Positions 38,820 to 48,000 of a DNA stretch of 64,000 nt are shown here, one piece after another. The number at the start of each line of letters is the position of its first letter. Within the stretch, counting starts at the first letter, position 1. A model generated the notes under the pieces. It saw only the letters and a program-made list of their open reading frames with translations. It had not been told where the DNA came from and made no database searches. Position numbers and translations under genes: made by a program. Location of the stretch: assembly GCF_900169365.1 (NCBI RefSeq), contig NZ_FXZH01000004.1, positions 208,603 through 272,602 of the forward strand, written 5' to 3'. Source of the stretch: Brevibacterium sp. 239c. GTDB taxonomy: Bacteria; Actinomycetota; Actinomycetes; Actinomycetales; Brevibacteriaceae.

Positions 38820-38855
38820 TTCCGTATTACGGATAATATCTTCTGTATAGTGGAA
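38820..38855. promoter_or_regulatory. Paired IclR-type operator, malic enzyme/iclR
   Basis: TTCCGTATTACGGAT (38820-38834, with perfect 6-bp arms TCCGTA/TACGGA) and TTCTGTATAGTGGAA (38841-38855) start 21 bp apart. They lie 27-62 bp upstream of malic enzyme and in the shared control region of the iclR gene. A weaker TTCCATTTGGTGACT lies at 38890. Confidence 0.65.
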
Positions 38856-39034
38856 AATCTAGCCAGAATGCCTCTCAGCGGAAACTTTCTTCCATTTGGT
38901 GACTAGACTGAGGGACAGTTTCGCTGAGCGATCCCTTGTTCAGCGATCCGCGCTTTCAGCCGGCGGCACTCAGCGTCGAGCCTGTCCGGCATGTACATGA
39001 ACACGAATCCGATGGACGAGGAAGAGGAACTGGG

Positions 39035-39820
39035 ATGACCAGCAATGATGAGAAGGCCCCCGCGATCCGCCAGACGAAGGGCGGCGTCCAGTCAGTCGAA
39101 CGCGCCTTCGGGCTCCTCGAGTGCATCGCGAACTCCTCCGGCTCGGCCACGCTGAGCCACATCGCCGCCGAGGTGAGCCTCCCTCTCCCGACGATCCACC
39201 GTCTGCTCAACACTCTGGTCAACCTAGGCGTGGTCCGTCAGCTGCCCAACCGCGGCTATGCGCTCGGGCCGGGATTGATCCGCCTCGGCAACCTCGCCGG
39301 GTCCCAGCTGGGTGCCATCGCCCGCCCCTATCTGCGCACACTCGTGGACGAACTCGGCGAGTCTGCCAACGTCGCGACCATCGACGGAGACATGGTCGTC
39401 TACGTCGATCAGGTCTCCTCACAGCGACAGATGCGCATGTTCACCGAGGTGGGCCGGCGCACGCACATGCACGACACCGGCGTGGGCAAGGCGATCCTCG
39501 CTGGCCTCGACACCGAGCAGGTGCGTCACATCGTGACGACCGCCGGGATGCCAACGCCCACGGAGTACAGCATCGGCACCATCAAGGACCTCGAGGCCGA
39601 GCTGGTGCGCGTCCGCGACCGCGGGTACTCGATTGATGAGCAGGAGCAGGAACTGGGTGTGCGCTGCTTCGCAATGTCGATCCCCGATGCCCCCGCTCCC
39701 CTGGCGATCTCCGTGTCCGGGCCGATCAGCCGCGTCGACCAGGCCTTCGCCGATCGCGCGATCCCACTGCTGCGCTCAGCCGCCGAGGCGATCTCCCAGG
39801 ACATGCGCGGCACCGCCTGA
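39035..39820 (+). CDS. IclR-family regulator, probable purine catabolism (AllR-like) repressor
   Basis: The 261-residue regulator has an N-terminal winged helix (about 13-75: VQSVERAFGLLECIANSSGSATLSHIAAEVSLPLPTIHRLLNTLVNLGVVRQL) and a C-terminal effector domain (about 85-255) with GVGKAILAGL and DEQEQELGVRCFAMSIPDAPAPLAISVSGP. IclR proteins such as AllR bind allantoin- or glyoxylate-related ligands. ATG 39035 follows AGGAAGAGGAAC; the frame is open to 38936 but without a better site. The gene is divergent from malic enzyme. It is the only intact regulator in the purine region and the best candidate to bind the paired sites found at four promoters. Confidence 0.85.
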   Translation: MTSNDEKAPAIRQTKGGVQSVERAFGLLECIANSSGSATLSHIAAEVSLPLPTIHRLLNTLVNLGVVRQLPNRGYALGPGLIRLGNLAGSQLGAIARPYLRTLVDELGESANVATIDGDMVVYVDQVSSQRQMRMFTEVGRRTHMHDTGVGKAILAGLDTEQVRHIVTTAGMPTPTEYSIGTIKDLEAELVRVRDRGYSIDEQEQELGVRCFAMSIPDAPAPLAISVSGPISRVDQAFADRAIPLLRSAAEAISQDMRGTA

Positions 39821-39925
39821 GCTGGCTGTGGCGCCTGAGCAGCCGGTGTCCCCTGGCCTTCAGGCTGCACCAGCTGCACCGGCTGCATGGTGCCAACACT
39901 CGGGTGTTAACTCGAGCTGAGTATT

Positions 39926-39991
39926 GAAACACGGGTGGCGTGTAGAGAAACGTATGTGCAATCACGTTTCTCTACACGCCACCCGTGTTTC
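39926..39991. repeat. Perfect 66-bp intergenic palindrome between convergent genes
   Basis: Two 28-base arms (39926-39953 and 39964-39991) are perfect complements around a 10-base loop. The arm starts GAAACACGGGTGG. It lies between the 3' ends of iclR and aceE, 105 bp after the former. No oligo-T run follows the stem, so simple rho-independent termination is not the whole explanation. Confidence 0.85.
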
Positions 39992-40044
39992 GCCGCTGGC
40001 TGCAGTAGCCAGCACCAGCTGCCTAACTGCCAGAGGCAACTATC

Positions 40045-42816
40045 TCAGGAATCGCCTCCGGCTGAGCCTGAGGTTCCTGCGTTGACCTCGTTCAGGCGGT
40101 ACTTCTTCGCCGCTTCGACGGGTACGGAGCGGGCAATCTCGCCCCGGTCCGCCAGAAGCTGCAGGGTGCGGACGACCATCGAGTGGGCATCGATCTTGAA
40201 ATGGCGCCTGGCAGCGGCGCGTGTGTCGGAGAATCCGAACCCGTCGGCTCCCAGTGTCGCGAAGTCCTGGCTGAGGAAGGGTCGGATGAGGTCCGGCTGC
40301 GTGGAGTCGAAGTCGCTCGTGGCGACGATCGGCCCTGCCTCGGCGCCCAAACGCTCACGCACATAGGGCGTTCGCGGCTCGGCCTCGAAGTCCTCAAGCT
40401 TCTCGGCCTCGCATTTCAAAGCATCGCGGCGCAGTTCGGCCCATGAGGTGACCGACCAGACAGCCGCATCCACACCCCATTCCTGAGCCAGCAGGCCACG
40501 GGCCTCAAGCGCCCACGGGACGGCGACTCCCGACGCGAGCAGCTGAGCCTGCGGACGATCGCCCGCCCCAGCCTCGGCGCCGGTGCCGGCCGCTGCACCT
40601 GTCCCGGCTTCTGCCACGCGATGGATACCGCGCAGGATCCCGTCGACGTCGACATCCTCGGGTTCGGCCGGCTGAAGCATTGGCTCGTTGTACACGGTCA
40701 GGTAGTACATGACGTTGCGGGCGTCATCGCCGAGGTCGTGCTCGCCGTACATGCGGTGCAGGCCATCACGCATGATGTGGCCGATCTCGTATCCGTAGGC
40801 CGGGTCGTAGATCCGCACCGCAGGGTTGGTCGCGGCCAACACAGGAGAATGACCATCAGCGTGCTGCAGGCCCTCACCGGTCAGCGTCGTGCGACCGGCT
40901 GTGGCGCCGATGATGAACCCGCGGGTCATCTGGTCACCGGCGGCCCAGAAGGCGTCGCCGGTGCGCTGGAAACCGAACATCGAGTAGAAGACGTAGATCG
41001 GGATCATCGGCTCACCATGCGTCGAATACGCGGTTCCGGCGGCGGTGAAGCCCGCTGCCGCACCGGCCTCGTTGATGCCGACGTGGAGCAGCTGCCCACT
41101 GGTGGCTTCCTTGTAGGAGAGGAAGAGCTCACGGTCCACGGCGAGGTAGTTCTGCCCGTTCGGATTGTAGATCTTCGCAGTCGGGAAGAACGCATCGATG
41201 CCGAAGGTCCGTGCCTCATCCGGGATGATGGGCACGATCCGGTTGCCGATGCCTTTCTCGCGCATGAGGTCCTTGAGCAGTCGCACGAAGGCCATCGTGG
41301 TCGCAGCCTGCTGCTGGCCAGAGCCCTTCTTCGTCTGCGAGAAGGCCTTGTCGGACACGGCGGGCAGAGTCTTCTTGGAGTTCTCGGGCTTGCGACTGGG
41401 CAGAAACCCACCCAGCTTGGACCGCTTCTCCAGCATGTACTGGACTTCCTCAGCGTCGTTGCCCGGATGGTAGTAGGGCACGGCATAGGGATCTTCGTCG
41501 ATGACCTTATCGGTGATCGGGATGTCCATCCGATCGCGGAAGGCCTTGACGTCGGCAGCGGTGAACTTCTTCATCTGGTGCGTGGCGTTGCGTGACTCGA
41601 AGGTCGTGCCCAGGCCATAGCCCTTGACCGTCTGGACGAGGACGACGGTCGGCTTGCCCTTCGTGTTCACGGCCTGCTCGTAGGCGGCGAAGACCTTGTG
41701 ATAGTCGTGGCCGCCGCGCTTGAGGTTCCAGATGTCATCATCGGACAGATGCTCGACGAGGCCTTTGGTCACCGGTGAGCGGCCGAAGAAGTTGTCGCGG
41801 ATGAATCCGCCGGATTCGGCCTTGAAGGTCTGGTAGTCACCATCGAGGGTCTCGTTCATGATCCGGACCAGTTCACCGGTGTGATCAGCGTCGAGGAGGG
41901 AGTCCCATTCGCGACCCCACAGCACCTTGATGACGTTCCAGCCGGCGCCGGTGAAGACGGCTTCGAGTTCCTGGACGATCTTGCCGTTGCCGCGCACCGG
42001 ACCATCAAGTCGCTGCAGGTTGCAGTTGATGACGTAGGTGAGGTTGTCGAGACCTTCGTTCGCGGCCAGCTGGAGGGCACCGCGTGATTCCGGCTCGTCC
42101 ATCTCGCCGTCGCCGAGGAAGGCCCAGACGCGCTGATCGGAGGTGTCCTTGATGCCGCGGTTGTGCAGGTAACGGTTCATCTGCGCCTGGTAGATCGAGT
42201 TGATCGGGCCCAAGCCCATCGACACGGTCGGGAACTGCCAGAACTCCGGCATCAGGCGCGGGTGGGGGTATGAGCTCAGCCCGTCGGGGGCCTTCGAAGC
42301 CTCCTGCCGGAAGCCGTCGAGCTGCTTTTCGTTCAGACGGTTCTCGAGGAAGGCCCTGGCATACATGCCGGGTGAGGCATGTCCCTGGAAGAAGACCTGG
42401 TCGCCCCCGCCGGGGTGGTCGTGGCCGCGGAAGAAATTGTTGAACCCGATCTCGTAGAGGGTGGCGGCACCCGCATAGGTCGAGATGTGGCCGCCGACGG
42501 AGATCTCTGGACGCTGGGCTCGGTGGACGAGCATCGCGGCGTTCCAGCGCAGCCATTTGCGGTATTTGCGCTCGAGGCGCTCATCCCCGGGGTACTCGGG
42601 TTCCTGATCGGCCGGGATCGTGTTGACGTAGTCCGTGGTCGTGACCTTGGGCTGAGCCACGGAGTTCGAGGCGGCACGTCGACGCAGCGCCTCCATGATC
42701 TCGCTGGCACGCAGGGTACCGCGCTGGCTGACGAGCCCTTCCCAGGACTCCAGCCATTCGTCAATCTCTTCGTCACCGGTTCCCCTCGGGATTGCCGAGG
42801 TTGTGTCCTGGGTCAT
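40045..42816 (-). CDS. aceE: Pyruvate dehydrogenase E1 component (homodimeric)
   Basis: The 923-residue thiamine diphosphate enzyme decarboxylates pyruvate and feeds acetyl groups to E2. The ThDP site is [40 protein letters not shown] (about 248-287). Other landmarks are [22 protein letters not shown] and the transketolase-like second half with [19 protein letters not shown] 42816 follows GAGAGGGAC. E2 and E3 genes are not nearby; actinobacteria carry them elsewhere. Its place beside the iclR/malic enzyme pair fits disposal of pyruvate from purine carbon, though aceE is also a central housekeeping gene. The promoter must lie in the short gap after the uricase terminator. Confidence 0.95.
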   Translation of the reverse strand: MTQDTTSAIPRGTGDEEIDEWLESWEGLVSQRGTLRASEIMEALRRRAASNSVAQPKVTTTDYVNTIPADQEPEYPGDERLERKYRKWLRWNAAMLVHRAQRPEISVGGHISTYAGAATLYEIGFNNFFRGHDHPGGGDQVFFQGHASPGMYARAFLENRLNEKQLDGFRQEASKAPDGLSSYPHPRLMPEFWQFPTVSMGLGPINSIYQAQMNRYLHNRGIKDTSDQRVWAFLGDGEMDEPESRGALQLAANEGLDNLTYVINCNLQRLDGPVRGNGKIVQELEAVFTGAGWNVIKVLWGREWDSLLDADHTGELVRIMNETLDGDYQTFKAESGGFIRDNFFGRSPVTKGLVEHLSDDDIWNLKRGGHDYHKVFAAYEQAVNTKGKPTVVLVQTVKGYGLGTTFESRNATHQMKKFTAADVKAFRDRMDIPITDKVIDEDPYAVPYYHPGNDAEEVQYMLEKRSKLGGFLPSRKPENSKKTLPAVSDKAFSQTKKGSGQQQAATTMAFVRLLKDLMREKGIGNRIVPIIPDEARTFGIDAFFPTAKIYNPNGQNYLAVDRELFLSYKEATSGQLLHVGINEAGAAAGFTAAGTAYSTHGEPMIPIYVFYSMFGFQRTGDAFWAAGDQMTRGFIIGATAGRTTLTGEGLQHADGHSPVLAATNPAVRIYDPAYGYEIGHIMRDGLHRMYGEHDLGDDARNVMYYLTVYNEPMLQPAEPEDVDVDGILRGIHRVAEAGTGAAAGTGAEAGAGDRPQAQLLASGVAVPWALEARGLLAQEWGVDAAVWSVTSWAELRRDALKCEAEKLEDFEAEPRTPYVRERLGAEAGPIVATSDFDSTQPDLIRPFLSQDFATLGADGFGFSDTRAAARRHFKIDAHSMVVRTLQLLADRGEIARSVPVEAAKKYRLNEVNAGTSGSAGGDS

Positions 42817-42839
42817 AGTCGTCCCTCTCAAACACGTCA

Positions 42840-42867
42840 GGTCCACGGGAAGGTGCTCCCGTGGACC
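42840..42867 (-). terminator. Terminator between uricase and aceE
   Basis: A perfect 11-bp stem (GGTCCACGGGA with TCCCGTGGACC, loop 6) lies 16 bases after the uricase stop and 23 bases before the aceE start, both on the minus strand. It separates the urate operon from aceE, although an attenuator for aceE is also possible. Confidence 0.75.
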
Positions 42868-42883
42868 CGACTATGAAAATTTA

Positions 42884-43768
42884 TCAGCAGAAGCCGGCGA
42901 TCTGCGCCCAGGCGTCCTTGTTCTCCTCCACACCGTCACGTGTGAAGGTGGCTTCGATCAGCCCGTAGGGCCGATCGGCGACGATGAGCACTTCGTTCGG
43001 GTTCTCCAAACCGAAGCGTTCGATGTCGTAGAGGAAATGGTGCTTATTGGGGCAGGAGAACCGGATCTCGTCGATCTCCGGCACAGCGTCGATGACCTTC
43101 TCACCCATCTGGTAGAGGGTGTGCTGCAGGGCATGCGAGTAGTGGTCGGTGAACGAGTCGAGGATGATCTCCTTGACCTTTTTGTACACGCCTTCGAAGT
43201 CGAGATCCGTTGTGTTGTAGATCCAGCGGGTCGCGATGTCGGTAGCGAGAATGCGGTCGTCGGTCTCCGGCAGGGTCGTGTATTTGTCCTTCGGGTAGCC
43301 GACGAAACCTGATTCGGTGGTTTTGAGCACGGTGAGCCCGTAGAAGCCGGAGATCAGGGTGGTCGTGTCGCTGTCGCGGGTTAGGACCGCGGTCCGGGTT
43401 TCGGGTGCGGACTTGTAGAACGAGTGGTTGTGATCGTTGATGCGCGACCAGCCGTATTCCTCTGCCGCCCAACGCCCACCGGTGACCCAGTCGAAGCTGG
43501 AGGTGAAGTGCTCGCCGAGGCCGAGGAGGAACTGTTCGGGTGAGCTCACTCCGAGTTCCTTGGCTTTGGCGAAGACCGTATTCTTCTGGGTGTCGGTGGC
43601 GACGACGTGCTCGTTGTTGCCCTCGGTGTGGGCGGTCTCGAAGTCGCCCCACAGCTGTGAGGTGACGTTGAGGTCGCGGATCTCGTGACGTTCGGAGTCA
43701 CGGTAGACCCTCATCAAACGGTTCTCCGCCTTGCCGTACTGGTTCGTTGTCAGTTTCACCTTGCTCAT
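42884..43768 (-). CDS. Urate oxidase (uricase)
   Basis: The 294-residue cofactor-free enzyme oxidises urate to 5-hydroxyisourate. Family motifs include YGKAENRLMRVYRD (with the catalytic Lys near the N terminus), VVATDTQKNTVFAKAKE (catalytic Thr), HNHSFYKSAPETRTA, and the C-terminal SCPNKHHFLYDIERFGLENPNEV. ATG 43768 follows AGGAGCAAGA; an open frame to 43906 lacks start support. The 194 bp upstream to uraH hold no other gene that I recognise. It is the last gene of the uraD-uraH-uricase series. Confidence 0.93.
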   Translation of the reverse strand: MSKVKLTTNQYGKAENRLMRVYRDSERHEIRDLNVTSQLWGDFETAHTEGNNEHVVATDTQKNTVFAKAKELGVSSPEQFLLGLGEHFTSSFDWVTGGRWAAEEYGWSRINDHNHSFYKSAPETRTAVLTRDSDTTTLISGFYGLTVLKTTESGFVGYPKDKYTTLPETDDRILATDIATRWIYNTTDLDFEGVYKKVKEIILDSFTDHYSHALQHTLYQMGEKVIDAVPEIDEIRFSCPNKHHFLYDIERFGLENPNEVLIVADRPYGLIEATFTRDGVEENKDAWAQIAGFC

Positions 43769-43962
43769 CTTCTTGCTCCTGTTGCTGAAACCAGCGACCG
43801 CGCCGCGCTCGTAGCCGAGTGCAGCATGGTCTCTGTGACCAATTGATTTGCGAGATTGCCGGACGACTCGTCCTGCGAACTTCGGCGGTTTGTTGAGGAT
43901 CTTCATCCCGCAGGGGGCCTGCTTCCCCTGGTGCTTGTGGGTGGTGCTGCCCGCTCAGCTTC

Positions 43963-44286
43963 TCAGCTTCCCCGGTAGGTGCTGTACGCGAACGGGCTCA
44001 GCAACAATGGTATGTGATAGTGCGCTTCACCGGCTTTGACCGTGAAGTCGATCGTCACCTGAGGATGGAAATGATCTTGCCCCTGGGTCTCGAAATAGGC
44101 GCCGGTACCGAATACGATCCGATAATCCCCGGCGCCGAGGTGGTCCGGTCCGAATTCCGAGACACGACCGTTTCCGTCCGTGCGGGCGTTCGCAATCACC
44201 TCGGCGCCGGAATACAGCGTGACCTCAAGGTCGGCGGCAGGGGTACCGAGCGTGGAGTCGAGAGCGTGGGCGGAGATGAAGCTCAT
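43963..44286 (-). CDS. uraH: 5-Hydroxyisourate hydrolase
   Basis: The 107-residue transthyretin-like enzyme hydrolyses 5-hydroxyisourate to OHCU. The N-terminal SAHALDSTLGTPA and C-terminal HYHIPLLLSPFAYSTYRGS are the family signatures, including the terminal YRGS active-site residues. Its ATG overlaps the uraD stop by 4 bases. Confidence 0.95.
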   Translation of the reverse strand: MSFISAHALDSTLGTPAADLEVTLYSGAEVIANARTDGNGRVSEFGPDHLGAGDYRIVFGTGAYFETQGQDHFHPQVTIDFTVKAGEAHYHIPLLLSPFAYSTYRGS

Positions 44287-44777
44287 ACGAGGAGTCCTTC
44301 GAGTCTGAGTGCGGCGATCTGGATCAGCTGCTCGCCGACCTCGGCGAGTTCGTCGGCGGCGGTGTTGGCCATGCGGCGGTTGAGTTCCCCGAGGATCTCC
44401 TCGGGGTCTCGACCGGCGGCGCGGATGAGGAAGACACGGTCGAAGCGCTCTTCGTAGGCGGCATTGCCTGCTGCGAGTCGCTTCTGTACGTCTCCGCCGA
44501 GGGCACCCAGACCCGCCTGTTCGCGGGAGGAATGAGCCGCCTCGGCGCCGGAACCCTTGGATTTCTCACCGATCCGGGGATGGTGGGACATGGCCTGGTT
44601 GATCTCATCATCAGACAGTGGATTCGCGCTGGTGCGGGCGGCTTCGACCGCGGACTCGGCATCGGGATACGGCCTGGCCTCGACGACTCCGTCGATCCAC
44701 CGATCCACGTCGAGACACGGGCGCAATGCCGTGCGGGCGTCGTCGGCAGGGAGCCGATTGAACTCGTTCAGGTCCAC
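44283..44777 (-). CDS. uraD: OHCU decarboxylase
   Basis: The 164-residue enzyme decarboxylates 2-oxo-4-hydroxy-4-carboxy-5-ureidoimidazoline to (S)-allantoin. The catalytic His lies in MSHHPRIGEKS (about 64-74), and a C-terminal ERFDRVFLIRAAGRDPEEIL is conserved. It opens the operon uraD-uraH-uricase. The 250-bp divergent region to glxK holds candidate IclR-type operators. Confidence 0.93.
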   Translation of the reverse strand: MDLNEFNRLPADDARTALRPCLDVDRWIDGVVEARPYPDAESAVEAARTSANPLSDDEINQAMSHHPRIGEKSKGSGAEAAHSSREQAGLGALGGDVQKRLAAGNAAYEERFDRVFLIRAAGRDPEEILGELNRRMANTAADELAEVGEQLIQIAALRLEGLLV

Positions 44778-44907
44778 ACTGACCTCCTAGACATCGAGAT
44801 CTGAAGCCTTATGTAAGGCGTTTCACATCTCGGAAGTATATTTCCATTTAACTGGTTCGAGTTTGGCCCGAGGGGTTCTCGATGTCAAATCTCGACCGAC
44901 GACGTGG

Positions 44908-44943
44908 AGTGGGAATTTGGAAAACTTCTTCCGCAGAGTGGAT
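44908..44943. promoter_or_regulatory. Paired IclR-type operator, uraD/glxK
   Basis: TTCCGCAGAGTGGAT (44929-44943) matches the sites at malic enzyme and hyi. Exactly 21 bp upstream, AGTGGGAATTTGGAA (44908-44922) keeps the right half-site. They lie in the divergent region between uraD and the glycerate kinase gene. A further GGAAGTATATTTCC (44832-44845) is closer to uraD. Confidence 0.55.
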
Positions 44944-45027
44944 AATGGATGAGCGTGCAGTGTCAATGGCCCGTCCGACTGCCGAACGCTCTCCGCCGAT
45001 ATCACGACAATGAGGTTGAATGACGTC

Positions 45028-46233
45028 ATGAGCAGGGAAACCCCGACGATCGTCTGCGCCCCCGATTCCTTCAAGGGCTCCGCCAGCGCCCCCGCAGCCG
45101 CAGCCGCCCTGGCTCGCGGTGCCCGCCAAGTGTTCCCCGAGTGGCAGATCACCGACCTGCCCTTCGCCGACGGGGGCGAGGGAACCCTCGACGCGCTGCT
45201 CGCCGTGTGGGGCACCCCGGCTCGCTCGGTCGACATCGTCGATGCCCTGGGACGGCCCGCAACTGCCCTGTTCGGCATCTCCGCCGATGGGAAGACCGCT
45301 GTCATCGAGGCCGCTCAGGCCAATGGCCTCCCGCAGGTCTCCGACGTTGCCCTCCAGCCTGAACGCGCCGACACCTACGGCGTCGGACTCATTGCCGCCC
45401 ATGCCCTTGACCAGGGGGTCGAGGAGATTCTGCTGTGCATCGGCGGATCAGCGAGCACCGACGGCGGAGTCGGCATCGCCTCCGCTCTGGGCGCCGCCTT
45501 CACCGACTCCGCGGGCTCACCGATTGCGCCTGGCGGCGGAGGGCTTACGTCCCTGACTGCGATCGATGGCTCGGGCCTTGATCCGCGTGCCCGCGAGGTG
45601 CGCTGGCGCATCGCCGTCGACGTCGACAATCCACTCACGGGACCTCGCGGTGCCGCGGCAGTCTTCGGCCCCCAGAAAGGTGCCGATGCCGCGTCTGTAT
45701 CCGTCCTCGATTCCGGCCTGGCCCACCTCGCCGAGGTGCTCGCCGGCTCTGAATCGGAGGCCTCGTCCTTGGCACTGACGCCCGGCTTCGGTGCCGCAGG
45801 CGGAATTCCTTTGGCGCTGACGACCCTGTTGGGCGCCGAGGTGGTGCCCGGGTCGACGATGGTCGCCGAGGCGGTGGGCCTGACCGAGGCCCTGGCGAAG
45901 GCCGATATCGTGCTCACAGGTGAGGGCTCTTTCGATTCCCAGTCCCTCGGAGGGAAGGTCGTTGCGGCCGTACGAGACCACGCCCCCGCCTCGGCGAGGA
46001 TCATCGTCGTCGCCGGACGCGTCGCGCTCAGCCCCGCCGAATGCCGGGAAGCGGGCATCACCGCCGCACTGTCCATCGCACCTGGCCCGGCCGAGCTCGC
46101 CGAGCTCTCCGACCACGCCGAAGAGCTCATCGAAGCCACCGCCGCTCACGCATGCGCCCTCGTCCACGCCGGCGCGGGCGTCGCGGGCGCGGGCGCGGGC
46201 GCTATGGGCGTCACGGGCGCGCGACAGAACTGA
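45028..46233 (+). CDS. glxK: Glycerate kinase
   Basis: The 401-residue kinase (GarK/GlxK family) phosphorylates glycerate and completes the glyoxylate-to-glycerate route. Motifs are IVCAPDSFKGSASAPAAAAALARG, DGGEGTLDALL, ILLCIGGSASTDGGVGIASALGA and DIVLTGEGSFDSQSLGGKV. The C terminus ends in a low-complexity Ala/Gly run (about 375-395) encoded by a GGGCGC repeat. I favour ATG 45028; an ATG six codons upstream is in frame, and neither has a strong binding site. It is divergent from uraD. Confidence 0.9.
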   Translation: MSRETPTIVCAPDSFKGSASAPAAAAALARGARQVFPEWQITDLPFADGGEGTLDALLAVWGTPARSVDIVDALGRPATALFGISADGKTAVIEAAQANGLPQVSDVALQPERADTYGVGLIAAHALDQGVEEILLCIGGSASTDGGVGIASALGAAFTDSAGSPIAPGGGGLTSLTAIDGSGLDPRAREVRWRIAVDVDNPLTGPRGAAAVFGPQKGADAASVSVLDSGLAHLAEVLAGSESEASSLALTPGFGAAGGIPLALTTLLGAEVVPGSTMVAEAVGLTEALAKADIVLTGEGSFDSQSLGGKVVAAVRDHAPASARIIVVAGRVALSPAECREAGITAALSIAPGPAELAELSDHAEELIEATAAHACALVHAGAGVAGAGAGAMGVTGARQN

Positions 46234-46273
46234 CCACCAGCACCAGCAGTCACCTACGAAAGGACACATCATC

Positions 46274-46741
46274 ATGAGTGCACAGCTCGAAGTCGGACAA
46301 AACGCACCGGACTTCTCCCTGACCGACGCCAAAGGCAAGACCTACTCGAAGGCGGATTTCGCCGGGCAGAAGGTCATCCTCTACTTCTACCCCAAGGCCG
46401 CAACGCCTGGCTGCACGACCGAAGCCTGCGATTTCCGCGACAACCTCTCATCGCTGGCAGGTGCCGGATTCCAGGTGCTCGGAGTCTCTCCCGATGACGC
46501 CGAGGCACTGCAGGCCTTCACGGACGACCAGCACCTGACCTTCCCGCTGCTCTCGGATCCGGGGGCAGCGCTGGCGAAGACCTACGGGTCGTTCGGTGAG
46601 AAGACCGTGGGCGGCAATACCTTCGAAGGCACCCTGCGCTCGACATTCGTCATCGCCGAAGACGGCACGCTCTCCGACGTCGAATACAACGTCGACGCCG
46701 AGGGCCACGTCGCCCGTCTCCGCGAGAAGCTCGGCGCCTGA
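46274..46741 (+). CDS. bcp: Thioredoxin-dependent peroxiredoxin (Bcp/PrxQ)
   Basis: The 155-residue enzyme reduces peroxides with a peroxidatic Cys47 in TPGCTTEACDF and resolving Cys52, the PrxQ spacing. GTLRSTFVIAEDG near residue 122 is the conserved Arg region. ATG 46274 follows GAAAGGAC. It is 40 bp behind glxK and may be co-transcribed, which would supply peroxide defence while uricase and xanthine dehydrogenase generate hydrogen peroxide. A 66-bp palindrome starts 18 bp after its stop. Confidence 0.92.
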   Translation: MSAQLEVGQNAPDFSLTDAKGKTYSKADFAGQKVILYFYPKAATPGCTTEACDFRDNLSSLAGAGFQVLGVSPDDAEALQAFTDDQHLTFPLLSDPGAALAKTYGSFGEKTVGGNTFEGTLRSTFVIAEDGTLSDVEYNVDAEGHVARLREKLGA

Positions 46742-46758
46742 GGCACAGCCTCTTCGAC

Positions 46759-46824
46759 TAAACCTCCCTGACGTCACTAAATGCCCCCGGCGCCGGGCGC
46801 ATTTAGTGACGTCAGGGAGGTTTA
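46759..46824. repeat. 66-bp palindrome, copy 1, between bcp and the DUF559 gene
   Basis: The 26-base arms (46759-46784 and 46799-46824) are perfect complements and begin TAAACCTCCCTGACGTCAC. The centre holds CCCGGCGCCGGG, itself palindromic. Its last base triplet (TTA on plus) is the stop codon of the DUF559 gene. 61 of 66 bases match the copy at 47922-47987. Confidence 0.92.
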
Positions 46825-47811
46825 CCGTGCAATGACGCGCTCAGAAATCACCCGTTTGACGTCTTCGAATGGCCCTGCGAGGAAAAGCTGTTTCCACGTC
46901 AGGTGAATCACCCTGTAGCCAAGAGCCGAAAGCTGGGCGTCACGGCTCTTCTCGTTCTCAAGCGCCTGTCGTGGAGTTCCTGGGCCCATGGAATACTTCG
47001 CCAAGCCGTCTACTTCAACAACGACTTTCGATGGTTGGTGACAGAAGTCGACCCGGGCGAATACGCGCCCGAACCTGTCCCTGAACTCGACCTGGGGCAC
47101 GAAACCGCGAATGCCGTGTTCGAAGAAGCGTGCCGCGGCCACCGATTCTGCGGGAGATTCGCGAAGGGCATCCGCAAGGCCCAGCGCACACCTCGCTCGC
47201 CGCTGTGCACGGGCACCGTCGCACTCAACCAGAACTTCTCGGATAGCCTCCACCGACGTCCACTCCAGACGTAGAGCATGATCGATCATCGACACCGTGG
47301 TGGCGAGATCATAGGTCAAAGCAACATCAACGAGAGTTCGTTCAAGCGTGGTCACACGGTAGATCCCCACCGTTACCCAGCCACTGTGGGGCAAAGTGGT
47401 GTTGCGCACTCGTAGGTGGCGATGTTTACGTGAAGCGCCCGGCCTGATGACCTCAACCCTGCGATCCGGCAGAGTTACTGTCGGCAGACCATGGATCAGA
47501 GCGGCAGACAGATGTGAGAAGACTTCCCGCCCTCGGACCGAGGGCCTGACTGACTCCTGCTCATTCACTTTCTCCGCTCGCGCACGGATGAGCGCCTTGA
47601 GATTCTGTTCGGCATCCCGGCGGTCATTGAACAACTCGAACTCTTCAGCGTGCCCCTCATCCACGGCAGCCCAGACGCACTGATGCGCAGGGTTGTCACA
47701 TATACGCTCGACGGCGTATCGGCCGCGAGCAATCCGCCGGAGACAGCAACGTTCGGCGCGCGCCAGTTCTCGCTTGCTGAAGCCTGAACGCAACAATCGC
47801 GCCGTAGTCAT
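46822..47811 (-). CDS. DUF559/AbiEi-type endonuclease-like protein
   Basis: The 329-residue protein combines an N-terminal AbiEi-like winged-helix region (about 1-95, starting MTTARLLRSGFSKRELARAERC and containing FSHLSAALIHGLP) with a C-terminal DUF559 nuclease-like fold (about 235-320: RVDFCHQPSKVVVEVDGLAKY, then ENEKSRDAQLSALGYRVIHLTWKQL), in which Asp, Glu, Asp and Lys/Arg could form a Vsr-like site. Such genes are frequent and mobile in actinobacteria; their role is unproven. I chose ATG 47811; the frame is open to 47871, which adds a hydrophobic stretch. The gene is bracketed by two near-identical 66-bp palindromes, and its stop codon lies inside one of them. Confidence 0.7.
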   Translation of the reverse strand: MTTARLLRSGFSKRELARAERCCLRRIARGRYAVERICDNPAHQCVWAAVDEGHAEEFELFNDRRDAEQNLKALIRARAEKVNEQESVRPSVRGREVFSHLSAALIHGLPTVTLPDRRVEVIRPGASRKHRHLRVRNTTLPHSGWVTVGIYRVTTLERTLVDVALTYDLATTVSMIDHALRLEWTSVEAIREVLVECDGARAQRRARCALGLADALRESPAESVAAARFFEHGIRGFVPQVEFRDRFGRVFARVDFCHQPSKVVVEVDGLAKYSMGPGTPRQALENEKSRDAQLSALGYRVIHLTWKQLFLAGPFEDVKRVISERVIAR

Positions 47812-47921
47812 AATAGAGTACATAAAGCAGATAATGACAACAAATCGCATCAAACGCCACACTATGAGCAATATTGTGGATAACCCTGTGGATTACGTAA
47901 TCGAAGTTCCGGCGCACACAC

Positions 47922-47987
47922 TAAACCTCCCTGACGTCACTAACTACGCGCGGCGCCGGGCGCAATTAGTGACGTCAGGGAGGTTTA
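47922..47987. repeat. 66-bp palindrome, copy 2, between the DUF559 gene and allB
   Basis: The outer 22-base arms (47922-47943 and 47966-47987) are identical to those of copy 1 and perfect complements of each other. The inner 22 bases differ from copy 1 at five positions and pair less well. It ends 13 bp before the stop of allB (minus strand). Confidence 0.92.
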
Positions 47988-48000
47988 GGCGACCTGAGGG

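Noticed and set aside
39995..40013. Small hairpin GCTGGCT/AGCCAGC next to the 66-bp palindrome
   Set aside because: A 7-bp stem in GC-rich DNA is expected by chance, and nothing else supports a function.
46741..48000. CRISPR-like repeat array
   Set aside because: There are only two copies of the 66-bp element, 1.1 kb apart with a gene between them, and each is palindromic. No regularly spaced short repeats occur anywhere in the window.
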